Source of the DNA: Noviherbaspirillum aridicola
Lineage (GTDB): Bacteria > Pseudomonadota > Gammaproteobacteria > Burkholderiales > Burkholderiaceae_D
Assembly (NCBI RefSeq): GCF_019656455.1
Contig: NZ_BPMK01000004.1
Coordinates: 62,001 to 126,000, forward strand
Length of the DNA: 64,000 bases
Reading direction: 5' to 3'
In this document: positions 1-8,083 of the stretch, one piece after another
Layout: each line of letters begins with the position of its first letter
How positions within the stretch are numbered: the stretch's first letter is position 1
Notes under the pieces: generated by a model
Databases searched by the model: none
What the model was told of the DNA's origin: nothing
The model's input: only the letters and a program-made list of their open reading frames with translations
Position numbers and translations under genes: made by a program

Positions 1-1
1 C

Positions 2-445
2 GGCAGCAGCCGGCAGGTGCCGATGAGCCGACCGATTCATACGCGGCTGACCGCCTACCTTACCGCCCATCGCACGGCGATCGCCGACCGTGGCGGCCGG
101 CTCTTCAGCTGCTGGGCCGGGCAAACGGACGAAAAAGTACTTGACCGGATCACGAGCCGGGTCTCGCATCGGTTCGCACTCGTCGTCCGCACTGCCGGCC
201 TGCACGATTTCCATTTCCACGACCTGCGCCACGAAGCGACCTGCCGGCTGTACCTGCGCACGCATTACTCCGACGTGCAGATAGCGCGCATCACCGGCCA
301 CCGCGATCTGCGGATGCTCAAGCGCTACGCCAGCCTGCGCGGCTGCGAACTGGCGGAGGGAATGTGGGGCTGGGACGGGTGCAGTGCGGCTGGCGGTGAG
401 CCGGCCGCCCGCACGCGGCGGGTCAAGAAATCGGCGCCCCGCTAA
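2..445 (+). CDS. tyrosine recombinase (integrase), C-terminal part only
   Basis: The window opens inside this gene; the reading frame is open to the first base, so only the last ~147 codons are seen. They hold the second half of a tyrosine-recombinase catalytic domain: the HDLRHEATCRLY box (His and Arg of the HxxR motif), the later ITGHRD histidine, and the tyrosine in LKRYASLRG. Over about 115 residues it parallels the integrase at 637-1815 almost position by position, so the two are close homologues. The last ~25 residues are a basic Arg/Lys/Ala tail not shared with that gene. It probably drives integration and excision of an element lying to the left of the window. It converges on the next integrase with 191 bp between stops, which suggests two elements abut here. 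Confidence 0.9.
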   Translation, partial: GSSRQVPMSRPIHTRLTAYLTAHRTAIADRGGRLFSCWAGQTDEKVLDRITSRVSHRFALVVRTAGLHDFHFHDLRHEATCRLYLRTHYSDVQIARITGHRDLRMLKRYASLRGCELAEGMWGWDGCSAAGGEPAARTRRVKKSAPR

Positions 446-636
446 GCGGCGCGGGGCCCGGCCGCGCGGCGGCGGCCATCGTTCCGGTGGCCGGCGGCCC
501 AGCCGAGCCCGATACCGGAAAACGACGTGCGCAGCGCATCCGTACCGGTTCCCAGGGGGATGCGGCGGGCGACAACGGACGGGTGCGACAGGACACGTCC
601 CGATCTCGCCGAGTACACCGCCGAAAACGGCGCCTG

Positions 637-1815
637 TCATGTCCGGATGTCAGTGCCATGCCACTCCGCAGTTGCAATGTCCGGATCTTGTCGGGACCAG
701 CCCCACATGCGGTCGGCCAGTTCGCTACCGCGCAGGCTCGCGTAGCGCTTGAGCATGCGGAAATCGCGGTGGCCGGTGATCCGGGCTATTTGCACGTCCG
801 TGAAGTTCGTCAGCAGGTAAAGCCGGCACGTCGCTTCGTGGCGCAGGTCGTGGAAGTGGAAATCAATCAGGCCAACCGCGGCGACCGCGTCAGCATAGAG
901 ACCGGAGACATGGGCCGTGATCTTGTCGAGTTCCTCGTCATCGGTCTGGCCCTGCCACCAGCTGAAGAGCCGCCCGCCGCGCGCGGCAATTGCCTCGCAG
1001 TTCGCTGCGAGGTACTCGCTCAGCCGCCTGTGGATGGGCTCGCTCATCGGCACTTGACGGGTGTCGCGATTCGGGTTCTCGGTCAGGCAGATGGTGCGCC
1101 GGTCAAGCCAAATCTGGTTGACGCTGAGCGTGTAGCATTCGCGCATTCGCAGCGCCGCTTCGAAACCGAGATGGTGAAGCAGCTCAAGCTCAGGGTCTGC
1201 TTCCAGCTTCGCTTCCAATAGCTTCGCTTCATCCTCCGGCAGTCGCCGGTTGCGTTCCTGATCCTTCTTGACGGTTCCGCCGTTTGCGATCGCCACGCTG
1301 GCGTCGGTCTTCGAATACGTCGCATAGCCCCGCTTGAATAGACGGAGCGGGTTCGTCGCCAGAATCTCCGGATGACTGTTGGTGACCCAGTCGAGACACC
1401 GGGCGAGCGCACCGTGACGCTTTCGTATCGTGCCCGGCGTCAGGTTCTGCTCCCGTTTCATCGTCTGGTGCCAAGTTTCGGCCCAGCTGTACGACACGTC
1501 CGCAGTCGTGGCCTTACCGAGTTGACGGCGAAGCGTCGCGAGCAACTTGTAGTCACTGTGCTTCACGTCTACCGTCTTCAGGTACTCGTCGATGCACCGA
1601 GCAAGGCTCCACCCTTTCTTGGGGGCCGGCGCGATCAACTGGAGATCGGTGGGGACGATGCCCAGATCGAGGGTGGCCTGCAGACTGTCACCATATTCAC
1701 GAGCCGTTTGCTTGTCATCGAACGTCGCGTAAAACTCGCCGTTCGGCGGAATCAACGGGTGGCGTACGCGCAGTTGATATTGATTCTTGCCCCGGGTTCT
1801 GACATAGACAGACAT
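637..1815 (-). CDS. tyrosine recombinase (phage/island integrase)
   Basis: Complete 392-residue site-specific recombinase that cuts and rejoins att sites through a covalent phosphotyrosine. Visible layout: an N-terminal arm/DUF-like segment (1-65), a SAM-like core-binding domain (about 68-165) and the catalytic domain (190-365). Catalytic residues can be placed: R225 (ALRMREC), H322 and R325 (FHDLRHE), H349 (TGHRD) and nucleophile Y358 (LKRYAS). The ATG at 1815 is preceded by AGGAGAATTG, a good ribosome site. It reads toward the left element boundary, and its upstream neighbour (1931-2374) is an excisionase-like HTH protein, the usual integrase/excisionase pairing. It is a close homologue of the partial integrase at 2-445. 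No tRNA is seen next to it, so its att site is not identified. Confidence 0.95.
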   Translation of the reverse strand: MSVYVRTRGKNQYQLRVRHPLIPPNGEFYATFDDKQTAREYGDSLQATLDLGIVPTDLQLIAPAPKKGWSLARCIDEYLKTVDVKHSDYKLLATLRRQLGKATTADVSYSWAETWHQTMKREQNLTPGTIRKRHGALARCLDWVTNSHPEILATNPLRLFKRGYATYSKTDASVAIANGGTVKKDQERNRRLPEDEAKLLEAKLEADPELELLHHLGFEAALRMRECYTLSVNQIWLDRRTICLTENPNRDTRQVPMSEPIHRRLSEYLAANCEAIAARGGRLFSWWQGQTDDEELDKITAHVSGLYADAVAAVGLIDFHFHDLRHEATCRLYLLTNFTDVQIARITGHRDFRMLKRYASLRGSELADRMWGWSRQDPDIATAEWHGTDIRT

Positions 1816-1930
1816 TCAATTCTCCTATAGATGAAAGTTGGCCCTGCATGACACGACGGAGCCGTCCTGTGATCACCGATGCGCGCACAGCGGCGGCTGC
1901 TCAGTCGCGCATCGGTCAGATTGATGCCGG

Positions 1931-2374
1931 TTAGGTCTTTTCTTGAAGGTCGGGCAGGGTGGGCAGGGGCCGCCTGCGCTTCTTGGCCTGGCGGCCCACG
2001 AACTCCGCCAGCGGCGTCGCCGCCGATGTCGCACGCTCGCGCCGCTGTTCCGCCTGTCGCGCGCTCTCAAGTCGCAGGTATTCGGTGACGGACTCCCGGA
2101 GGAAGACCCAGTTTTTCCCGATCTTCGCGCCGACGAGCTTTCCGGTACGAGCGTGTAGTTGAACGGCCGCAGAGGTCGTCTTGAGCAGCCCGGCCGCGGC
2201 GGCGACGCCAAGGAATTCCCGATCGCCGTCTGTTCGGCGCCGCCGCGCGCTAAAAAGCTTGCTCCGGACACGGCGCCACTGCGCGGGCCACCTGCTCGGA
2301 TTTTTACCTTTACGGTTCGCCGAGTCGGGAGAGTCATCCTCTGAATATTGCGGCTCGTTCTTTCGTTTGCTCAT
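1931..2374 (-). CDS. excisionase-like helix-turn-helix protein
   Basis: About 147 residues if started at the ATG before SKRKNEPQ (2374); a further in-frame ATG exists at 2413. The centre carries a winged-helix/MerR-type HTH as in excisionase and AlpA-like proteins: GVAAAAGLLKTTSAAVQLHA is the HTH, followed by GKLVGAKIGKNWVFLRESV, the typical beta-wing with a GxxWxF pattern. Both termini are very basic and low-complexity (KKRRRPLPTLP near the end), consistent with DNA binding. It lies just upstream of the integrase on the same strand with ~115 bp between, so it is a candidate directionality factor or integrase regulator. The family assignment of the HTH is confident; the role in excision is inferred from position. 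Confidence 0.7.
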   Translation of the reverse strand: MSKRKNEPQYSEDDSPDSANRKGKNPSRWPAQWRRVRSKLFSARRRRTDGDREFLGVAAAAGLLKTTSAAVQLHARTGKLVGAKIGKNWVFLRESVTEYLRLESARQAEQRRERATSAATPLAEFVGRQAKKRRRPLPTLPDLQEKT

Positions 2375-2419
2375 CTTCGTTGTTGCTCCTCTCCCTGAGT
2401 ACGGATATGCCAATGCTTG

Positions 2420-3290
2420 AATCGATCACTGCCGGTGCAGGCGCGCCCGACATGTCACCAGAATTAGCGACATCAGCATTAGAACCTATGCCGCAAAGCA
2501 CTTTGCAGTATTAGTCTTCAGCTATTGGCTGTTGGCGTGCAATAGGTTTTGCCGAGTTGGTGAACATGGCATTTCGCTCCACGTTTGCAGGTATGGGGTG
2601 CTCCTGACCCCGGCTTTGTTAGCTGCGAAGTATTCAACTCGCGCGACTTGGCCTGATGTGGCAGCTGGTCGTCACACACACCTGCTCATCGCCGTCGACG
2701 AAAGGCCGTAGTCCATGAATTCATATCGAATCCTCGCGTTGACAGCGGCGGGCATACTCGCGGGAGGAGCGAGACCGTGTCCTCGCCGGAACGCTGAGAA
2801 GAGAGTGATGGGGTTGTTGCGCCGCCGGCGGAGACTGAAAGCGATTGTCGTACGCCAATCCCTGCTGTCATTTCCGCCCGCGTCCGTGACAAACCGACCG
2901 GCATCCCTTATCACGCAACGCTCATTCAGGGTGTACACCTTCCCTGCGAAAGCCGGGTCTGTTTGGACGTGACGATTTCGTGCCGTACGTACTGGTGACC
3001 GTCCAACCTAGCGATATGATGGTTAGCGCGGCCGTTCAGGCTAGGACGGAGTCAAGGGGGAGCGAATGCAAGGCAATGAGAGAGTGGATGCGGCAGCAAG
3101 TGCTCCTTGACCCTGCGACCCGTGCGGACCATTCCGCAAGTTAGCCTGCGCTGCGCCTGCCGGCCGGGCGGTTGGTGACAGGCGGACTTCGGTTAACGGG
3201 ATTTGAAGGATGCCGGCACACTTTGGCATGGACGCAGTCCAACTGTCTTTAGCGAGGCGGTTTCGGTTGCCGCCGGCAAAGTGGGGATTT
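2420..3290. other. ~870 bp without a convincing gene
   Basis: Short open frames occur on both strands (for example one starting at 2715 on plus with a hydrophobic start, LTAAGILAGG), but none has a recognisable family or a good ribosome site. The first 150 bases are AT-richer than the surroundings and lie upstream of the excisionase-like gene, so its promoter is probably here. I see no insertion sequence or RNA gene. Confidence 0.4.
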
Positions 3291-3291
3291 T

Positions 3292-3540
3292 ATGAAGCGT
3301 ATTGAGCGGGACGGCAAATTCTATCGCCTCAGGCGCGGCAAGCTAGTGGAGATTCCGGCCGAGTGGGTTGGCGAGGTCACGAGTAGGCAGTCCATTCGCA
3401 GCCGCCCCAGTAAACAGATCGGCAAGGTGGCGCGCGAGGTCAAGTATGACTACAACCATAACGTCAAGGATCGCGAGATCGAGATTGCGGACGAGTTTGC
3501 GGCGCAGGATCTGCGCGACATGCATCGGAAGCGCTTCTAG
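3292..3540 (+). CDS. small basic hypothetical protein (82 aa)
   Basis: 82 residues, strongly charged, no membrane segment or signal peptide. It begins MKRIERDGKFYRLRRGKLVE and contains REVKYDYNHNVKDREIEIAD; the pattern resembles small proteins of conjugative or mobilisable elements but I do not recognise the family. The ATG at 3292 is the only good start. It is followed by about 330 bp before the next gene on the same strand, with a palindromic operator between them. The coding frame keeps high third-position GC, which supports it being real. Function unknown. Confidence 0.55.
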   Translation: MKRIERDGKFYRLRRGKLVEIPAEWVGEVTSRQSIRSRPSKQIGKVAREVKYDYNHNVKDREIEIADEFAAQDLRDMHRKRF

Positions 3541-3820
3541 ATACCCGACAGCTCCGCTACAGCCGGCAGTGAAAGGAACAGTAAAACCCAGCCCTGTTTT
3601 CATTTCTCCAGCCGCCGGACGATTGCCGCCGCTTACTACTTCCATTTCAAGTTCACTCCTCTCTTATCACAAAAAGGTTGCGCTGTGCGCCGTTCCACGG
3701 GCTCCATCCCGTCTCGATTTTTACCGGTTCCGGCAGACCCGTACCGCATACGGAGTCGGAGAAAATCCTTGGACAATATTTGCAGGCGCGGCCACAGCAG
3801 GGGCCGTAAATCGACAGATT

Positions 3821-3848
3821 CCGTGACAGTCACGCGTGACTGTCACGG
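3821..3848. promoter_or_regulatory. tandem operator palindrome upstream of the 3871 gene
   Basis: A perfect 28-bp palindrome made of two adjacent 13-bp boxes, CGTGACAGTCACG (3822-3834) and CGTGACTGTCACG (3835-3847), with one flanking C/G pair. Each 13-mer is itself an inverted repeat (CGTGAC-W-GTCACG). It ends 7 bases before the AAGGAGG ribosome site of the next gene. Two abutting short palindromes just upstream of a small basic protein is the usual layout of an autoregulated operator (ribbon-helix-helix type or similar); the regulator is inferred. Confidence 0.7.
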
Positions 3849-3870
3849 TCTGGAAAAGGAGGGGCTGCAA

Positions 3871-4287
3871 ATGATTGTTGAAGACGCCGACGACCAGTCT
3901 AAACCGGAACCTAACCGCAAGGCGCGCGCAGAAGAGGAGAAGCATTTGTCACGTGAACACGGTCTTCGCAGGGTTCGAGCGTATGTCGCAGCATCAGGCC
4001 GGAAGCAAGAACGTAGTCCCGACGCTGTGCGGCAAAAGCGCATGCGCGACAAACGCAAGGAAGCCGGACTTGTCTCGGCACCGATCCCGCAGCCGGTTGC
4101 TGACGCAATTCGTACGGAGGGAAGTTTTGACCAGTGGCTGGCCAAGCAGATCGCGACGAACACCGAAAAGCTACGAAAATCGCTTGCGACGATTGGGTCG
4201 GAGCAGCGACGGCTGATCAAACTCGGCCAGCGGGTCGACGCGACGACCGGGCTGCGGCGCTGGATCGTCGATAAATTGCTGGTGTAG
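3871..4287 (+). CDS. small basic, likely DNA-binding mobilisation-type protein
   Basis: 138 residues from the ATG at 3871, chosen because AAGGAGG stands 8 bases upstream; an in-frame extension to 3685 would read through the palindrome and has no ribosome site. The sequence is highly charged. Its middle part SPDAVRQKRMRDKRKEAGL followed by VSAPIPQPVADAIRTEGSFD looks like the beta-strand plus helices of a ribbon-helix-helix protein, and a long helical tail follows (KLRKSLATIGSEQRRLIKLG). Such proteins act as autorepressors or relaxosome accessory (MobC-like) factors. The tandem palindrome directly upstream suits an autorepressor, and the relaxase gene 1.9 kb downstream suits a mobilisation role. 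I do not recognise the exact family. Confidence 0.6.
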   Translation: MIVEDADDQSKPEPNRKARAEEEKHLSREHGLRRVRAYVAASGRKQERSPDAVRQKRMRDKRKEAGLVSAPIPQPVADAIRTEGSFDQWLAKQIATNTEKLRKSLATIGSEQRRLIKLGQRVDATTGLRRWIVDKLLV

Positions 4288-4443
4288 CCTTTCTCGGCCT
4301 CCGAGATGTGCCTTGGAGGCCGTTCCACATGTCTGCAGGACGTCGCAAGTGGAAAGCAGCCGTGGCATCAATGGCAGATATGCAATGTCGACGCTCTGTG
4401 TCAACTAATCGCTGCCGGGTAAAGTGCCTGTTCAGCAGCCGTC

Positions 4444-4980
4444 TCACCGGGTCTTTGCGTTCTGTTGCTGTCGCCATGGGGGGCGGAGGTGGCTGATGTT
4501 TAATTCATGCTGATAATGCACCGCTGAGAGCACCTGGGACTGAACGATGTCGGTGATGGCACCGGCGCCGACATTCGTTCCAAAGACAAGCACGCAAACA
4601 TACTCGGTGGAGCCAGGAATGCGGATCACGGCCCAAGGATCAGCTTCCAGTTCTGCATACGATTCGCGTATGCGCAGTCCGCGCGGCCACACTTTGTCAA
4701 GGATGATCCTTAGACCTGGCACGCCGCATTTTCGCAGGCCCTTCACGATAGTATGAAGCATGTACGGGTCGAGCGACCAAGCTTCCCGGTCCCACAGGTG
4801 GCGCAGCATACGGCCGCCGGTAGTTCGGAGACGAAGGGCGCACTCCTCGTTGCTGCAGAGCGCGCTGACGTCAACCTTCACTCGCCTAGTACGTACATCG
4901 GGACCGGGTAGGTGCTCATGAAGTGCAGTGGACCCGGACAATGGTGGACCGCTGGAGCCCGAAGCAAAGACGGAGTGCAT
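4444..4980 (-). CDS. hypothetical protein (178 aa)
   Basis: 178 residues, no signal peptide or transmembrane segment. It begins with a low-complexity Ser/Gly/Pro stretch. The body contains VKVDVSALCSNEECALRLR, RHLWDREAWSLDPYMLHTIV and a beta-rich section ending YVCVLVFGTNVGAGAITDIV, so it is probably a compact globular protein. The start at 4980 has only a weak AAAGGGC upstream. It is divergent from the gene starting at 5238, so the ~260 bp between carry promoters for both. Codon usage is similar to neighbours. I do not recognise it and propose no function. Confidence 0.5.
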   Translation of the reverse strand: MHSVFASGSSGPPLSGSTALHEHLPGPDVRTRRVKVDVSALCSNEECALRLRTTGGRMLRHLWDREAWSLDPYMLHTIVKGLRKCGVPGLRIILDKVWPRGLRIRESYAELEADPWAVIRIPGSTEYVCVLVFGTNVGAGAITDIVQSQVLSAVHYQHELNISHLRPPWRQQQNAKTR

Positions 4981-5237
4981 TGCAGCCCTTTCTCAAATTA
5001 AGCGGGGATGAGCCAGGCAACGCTCGAATGAGCGCGGGTTGATAAGACCCGCGCGTCAACACCTTCAACTGAAACTCAAATCTAGCTGCAAAAATCGAGA
5101 TCGCAAGTGGTTTTGTGGCTCCACCCACGATCCAAGGCTTTGTAGGGATTTGTCTTCTTCCTAATTGCCTCCGTAACGTCCCCGCGCCCCTACCTGGTGG
5201 GCCACGATGGAAGTCCGACATGATCAAAGGAGGACTC

Positions 5238-5858
5238 ATGCATCACACTCTCGCTTATCTGGCCATTGCTAACGGCGCCCGTTCCGTACCGTCAGCTCAA
5301 CGTGGATACCTGCTTCGGTCACAGATGCTGCTCGTCCGTGAGCTCACCACGCTCGCTGCGCGCTTGGAGGAAGAGGACGGGTGTTGGGACATGGAGCACC
5401 TGATTGCACGAGCAGTGACCCAGGCGATGCCCGGAAAACGGTCGGACCAGGCGCCGGTGGCCGCGGTGCTTCGTGCTCATGCAAGCGCGTTATGGCGCTG
5501 CGTAGATACCGACTTCGTGCACGCATGCAGAGGAAGTCATCCCCTGGACCCGGTAAAGGCGTCGGAGCGCGCTCGCCTTCCGAAGCTGGAAGCCCTTTAT
5601 TTCCTTGGGCCGGAAGCCCTCGCTATTCTGCCCGAGGAAGAGAAAGCTGACTTCGTGGCCTGTCTGCAGGCAGTTCTATGCATTGAGTGCGAGCATTCCG
5701 TGCTGGTCTTCCGGCGCAACGGTGGACCAGCGCATCAACTACTGATCCACTACAGCGCGGCGCCGGAGTCGGAGGAGCTGAATCTGGCTGCCTCCGTGCA
5801 GGCGATGTTCATGAGGCTACTTGCAGCCCGTCGGCGTGCGCCGGGGACTGGTTCATAG
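5238..5858 (+). CDS. hypothetical protein (206 aa)
   Basis: 206 residues from the ATG at 5238, supported by AAAGGAGG six bases upstream; the open frame continues upstream to 5115 but without a ribosome site. It is a soluble, mostly helical protein with several Cys and Trp residues (EEEDGCWDMEH, HASALWRCVDTDFVHACRG, LCIECEHSVLVFRRN). There is no clear motif. It is followed at once by a strong intrinsic terminator (5875-5911), so it forms its own transcription unit ahead of the relaxase region. Not recognised. Confidence 0.6.
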   Translation: MHHTLAYLAIANGARSVPSAQRGYLLRSQMLLVRELTTLAARLEEEDGCWDMEHLIARAVTQAMPGKRSDQAPVAAVLRAHASALWRCVDTDFVHACRGSHPLDPVKASERARLPKLEALYFLGPEALAILPEEEKADFVACLQAVLCIECEHSVLVFRRNGGPAHQLLIHYSAAPESEELNLAASVQAMFMRLLAARRRAPGTGS

Positions 5859-5874
5859 CCATGTGGGATTACCA

Positions 5875-5911
5875 CGCCGGGCGGCGTCATTCGAGCGCCG
5901 CCCGGCGTTTT
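5875..5911 (+). terminator. intrinsic terminator
   Basis: A perfect 12-bp GC stem (CGCCGGGCGGCG / CGCCGCCCGGCG) with a 9-base loop followed by TTTT, 16 bases after the stop of the 5238-5858 gene. Confidence 0.85.
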
Positions 5912-5956
5912 CCGAACGAGGGCCGAGGACGACATCTTTCCCAAATTACGTTCTTC

Positions 5957-5992
5957 ACTATGCATCACCAGAACTGAGGAATGATGCATAGT
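5957..5992. other. candidate oriT: 11-bp inverted repeat upstream of the relaxase
   Basis: ACTATGCATCA (5957-5967) and TGATGCATAGT (5982-5992) form a perfect 11-bp inverted repeat with a 14-base spacer, about 150 bp upstream of the relaxase start. MobV-type relaxases usually nick within or beside such a hairpin just upstream of their own gene. The nick site itself cannot be placed from sequence alone. Confidence 0.45.
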
Positions 5993-6140
5993 CGGTTTAT
6001 TGAGCATTGCATGTTATCTCGGCCTCGTCGTAAGCATCAGCATTGCGATGGGGGACATCAAGTTTTTTCGCGAGAAGTTATAGGCTACGCTGTTCGCGTA
6101 TGAAATGAGACCTGCCGCTCGCTCACAGTGGAGGAGTGTG

Positions 6141-7190
6141 ATGAAAGTTCAGTTCTTGCACGTCGACTATGCCAAGCGGGTACGGGAACGTAGCTCCGCC
6201 AACAGGCGCAATGGCGCCGATCCCAATGGAGGTACTTTCCGTTCGGCGGGGTGGAGCGCCGCCGATCTCCTTGCCGAAGCCGAACGCATACCCGAGCACT
6301 GCCCCCACGTATGCAACCCACAGCCACCGATCGTCCTCCACGGCGTTACCCCCATGGCGGTTCTGCCAATAATTGGTGAATGGGTGCAGGCACAACAGAA
6401 AGCTAGTGCGACGTCGGAGCGGCCCCGGGGGCGCCGCTACCCGAAAAACCGGCCAGTAGTGGCGGTTGGCGTGATCTCCTATCCACAAGACGCCCGTGAA
6501 CAGTGGCCGTCGTATCGGGACGCATGCATCGAGTGGCTTCGGAGACGATATGATGATCGTCTGCGAAGTGTAGTCGAACATGTCGACGAAGCTCACCCAC
6601 ATATCCACTATGTGCTGGTGCCATTGGAAAACGAGGGATTCGAAGCAGTGCACGAAGGTTATGCGGCTCAACTCAGGCGTCGAAGAGAGTTTTTTGCAGA
6701 GACCGGGACTCGTGGAAAAGGGGAGCGGCTTGGCACGTATCGGGTAGCAGCCATGCGTGCGCTACAGGATACTTTTCATCTCGAAGTGGCAATGCATTTC
6801 AATCTGGCGCGGACGGGCCCGAAGCGGGTCCGGACCAGTTACGGTGAGGCTAAGCGGCGCCGGCTCCAGGAGCAGGAAGCCGAACAGATCTCCCTTGAAG
6901 AGTGGCTCGGAGAACAGCAGGCGCAGAAGAAGGCGGAGGAAGTCGCGCAGTTGTTGGCGCAGCTGAGTGGGGATGACAACGAAAACATTGACGAATGGCG
7001 AGAGGAGGAGGCTTGTCGGCTTGCTCTTTGGGAACTGACGAAGGATGCAGTGAACACGGTGTGGAAGATTGGCCGGGCGTCCGACGTCCCGGCAGTTAAG
7101 GGGGCCGCTCAGATCCTCGTGCAACGCTTTAACGCCCTGGTGGAGCGCGGGAGGCCAGTCGCTGGCCGCATGCGTCGAATTCGGACCTAG
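6141..7190 (+). CDS. MobV-like (Mob/Pre family) relaxase
   Basis: 349 residues from the ATG at 6141 (GGAGGAG upstream). The signature is HVDEAHPHIHYVLVP at 147-161, which matches the metal-binding histidine motif (HxDE..PHxHxxxVP) of MobV/Pre relaxases that nick plasmid oriT and lead strand transfer. The domain continues with EGYAAQLRRRREFF and GERLGTYR. The C-terminal third (about 240-300) is a highly charged coiled-coil-like region (QEAEQISLEEWLGEQQAQKK). The N-terminal catalytic motif of classical MobV proteins is not obvious, so it may be divergent. No type IV coupling protein or mating-pair genes are nearby, so the element would be mobilisable rather than self-transmissible. Confidence 0.75.
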   Translation: MKVQFLHVDYAKRVRERSSANRRNGADPNGGTFRSAGWSAADLLAEAERIPEHCPHVCNPQPPIVLHGVTPMAVLPIIGEWVQAQQKASATSERPRGRRYPKNRPVVAVGVISYPQDAREQWPSYRDACIEWLRRRYDDRLRSVVEHVDEAHPHIHYVLVPLENEGFEAVHEGYAAQLRRRREFFAETGTRGKGERLGTYRVAAMRALQDTFHLEVAMHFNLARTGPKRVRTSYGEAKRRRLQEQEAEQISLEEWLGEQQAQKKAEEVAQLLAQLSGDDNENIDEWREEEACRLALWELTKDAVNTVWKIGRASDVPAVKGAAQILVQRFNALVERGRPVAGRMRRIRT

Positions 7191-7293
7191 AAAAATTGGC
7201 CGATAATGAAACCCCCGTTGGGGGCATGTTTTCTGGGTTCTTCTTGGTTTTTTCGGCCCTCTCCCTCTCCGCGCCGCGGCGGCAGGAGCATTT

Positions 7294-7310
7294 GCGTTAC
7301 GCAGTAACGC
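7294..7310. repeat. palindromic motif CGTTACGCAGTAACG, copy 1
   Basis: GCGTTACGCAGTAACGC: perfect 7-bp arms around GCA. The same 15-bp core recurs at 9318 and (reverse orientation) at 9674, with a one-mismatch copy at 7896. It lies about 100 bp after the relaxase stop. Confidence 0.7.
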
Positions 7311-7402
7311 GGCCTGTCAGTAGACCCCGTACTCCATCCGGGCAAGGAGGTCCATCACCAGCTGCGGCTCTGTCTCGAGGATGTCGACCGGGCGTTGCTG
7401 AT

Positions 7403-7711
7403 TCAGGTCGACGGCGCCCGCATCCACTCGCGGGCGGCCGCCTCGCTTCCCAGGACCTGCATCGCGTAGGCCAGTGCTGCATTAGGTAGCTCCAGCCCCC
7501 CAAGGAAACCGCGTGGAAACTCGCTGGCGATCTCAACCAGGTGCGACAGCGTACCCAACGCGCGCACTTGGTCGCCAGTCAGTCCGCTTAAATCGAACTG
7601 CACCCTCAGATACTGGTATTTCTGCGAGCAGAGCACGGTTGTGCCGAACGCACGCGCCACCGCCTGCATCGCCTCGCGGTACTCCTGCCAATGCGCCGGT
7701 TCCATTTTCAT
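7403..7711 (-). CDS. hypothetical protein (102 aa)
   Basis: 102 residues from the ATG before KMEPAHWQEY (7711); the open frame extends to 7819 but the added residues look like non-coding. It is a small soluble protein with YQYLRVQFDLSGLTGDQVRA and a Leu/Ala-rich helical end (LPNAALAYAMQVLGSEAAAR). No recognisable family. It is one of several small minus-strand genes in the 7.4-9.9 kb segment that also carries the recurring palindromic motif; the motif at 7294 is ~100 bp beyond its stop. Confidence 0.5.
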   Translation of the reverse strand: MKMEPAHWQEYREAMQAVARAFGTTVLCSQKYQYLRVQFDLSGLTGDQVRALGTLSHLVEIASEFPRGFLGGLELPNAALAYAMQVLGSEAAAREWMRAPST

Positions 7712-7895
7712 GCTCGAGAAGATTTGGAGGCGGCAGTAACCGGATTCGAACCAGGCAGGCCGGGTAACTAGTCCGGCCGGATTGGGTATGACCCCGCTCC
7801 AGTAGCATGCTGCGCACACATACTACCCCGCGCCCAAGCGCGGCCCACTGCCTACCTCGCCAGTATAGTCAGTCCGAAACGGTTCGCGCACAGAA

Positions 7896-7910
7896 CGTTT
7901 CGCAGTAACG
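7896..7910. repeat. palindromic motif, degenerate copy
   Basis: CGTTTCGCAGTAACG, one base different from the exact core seen at 7294, 9318 and 9674. It sits in the intergenic region upstream of the ExoD-like gene. Confidence 0.55.
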
Positions 7911-8083
7911 TTGTGACTCGAAGCTGCGCCGCACCTGGGGCAGAACGCAAAAGGCTCACGTCGATGCCGCCATCAGCAAGGACAACCTGTCGCTCGATGG
8001 AAAGATACAACGGTAAGCCGCTATACATTACACTGCTGCACGTCCAGCAAAGCTTAGCGTTTCCGACACGCCGACACCTCCGC

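Noticed and set aside
2672-2972. Small open frames near 2.7-2.95 kb on both strands
   Set aside because: Overlapping frames without ribosome sites, no conserved composition; left as non-coding.
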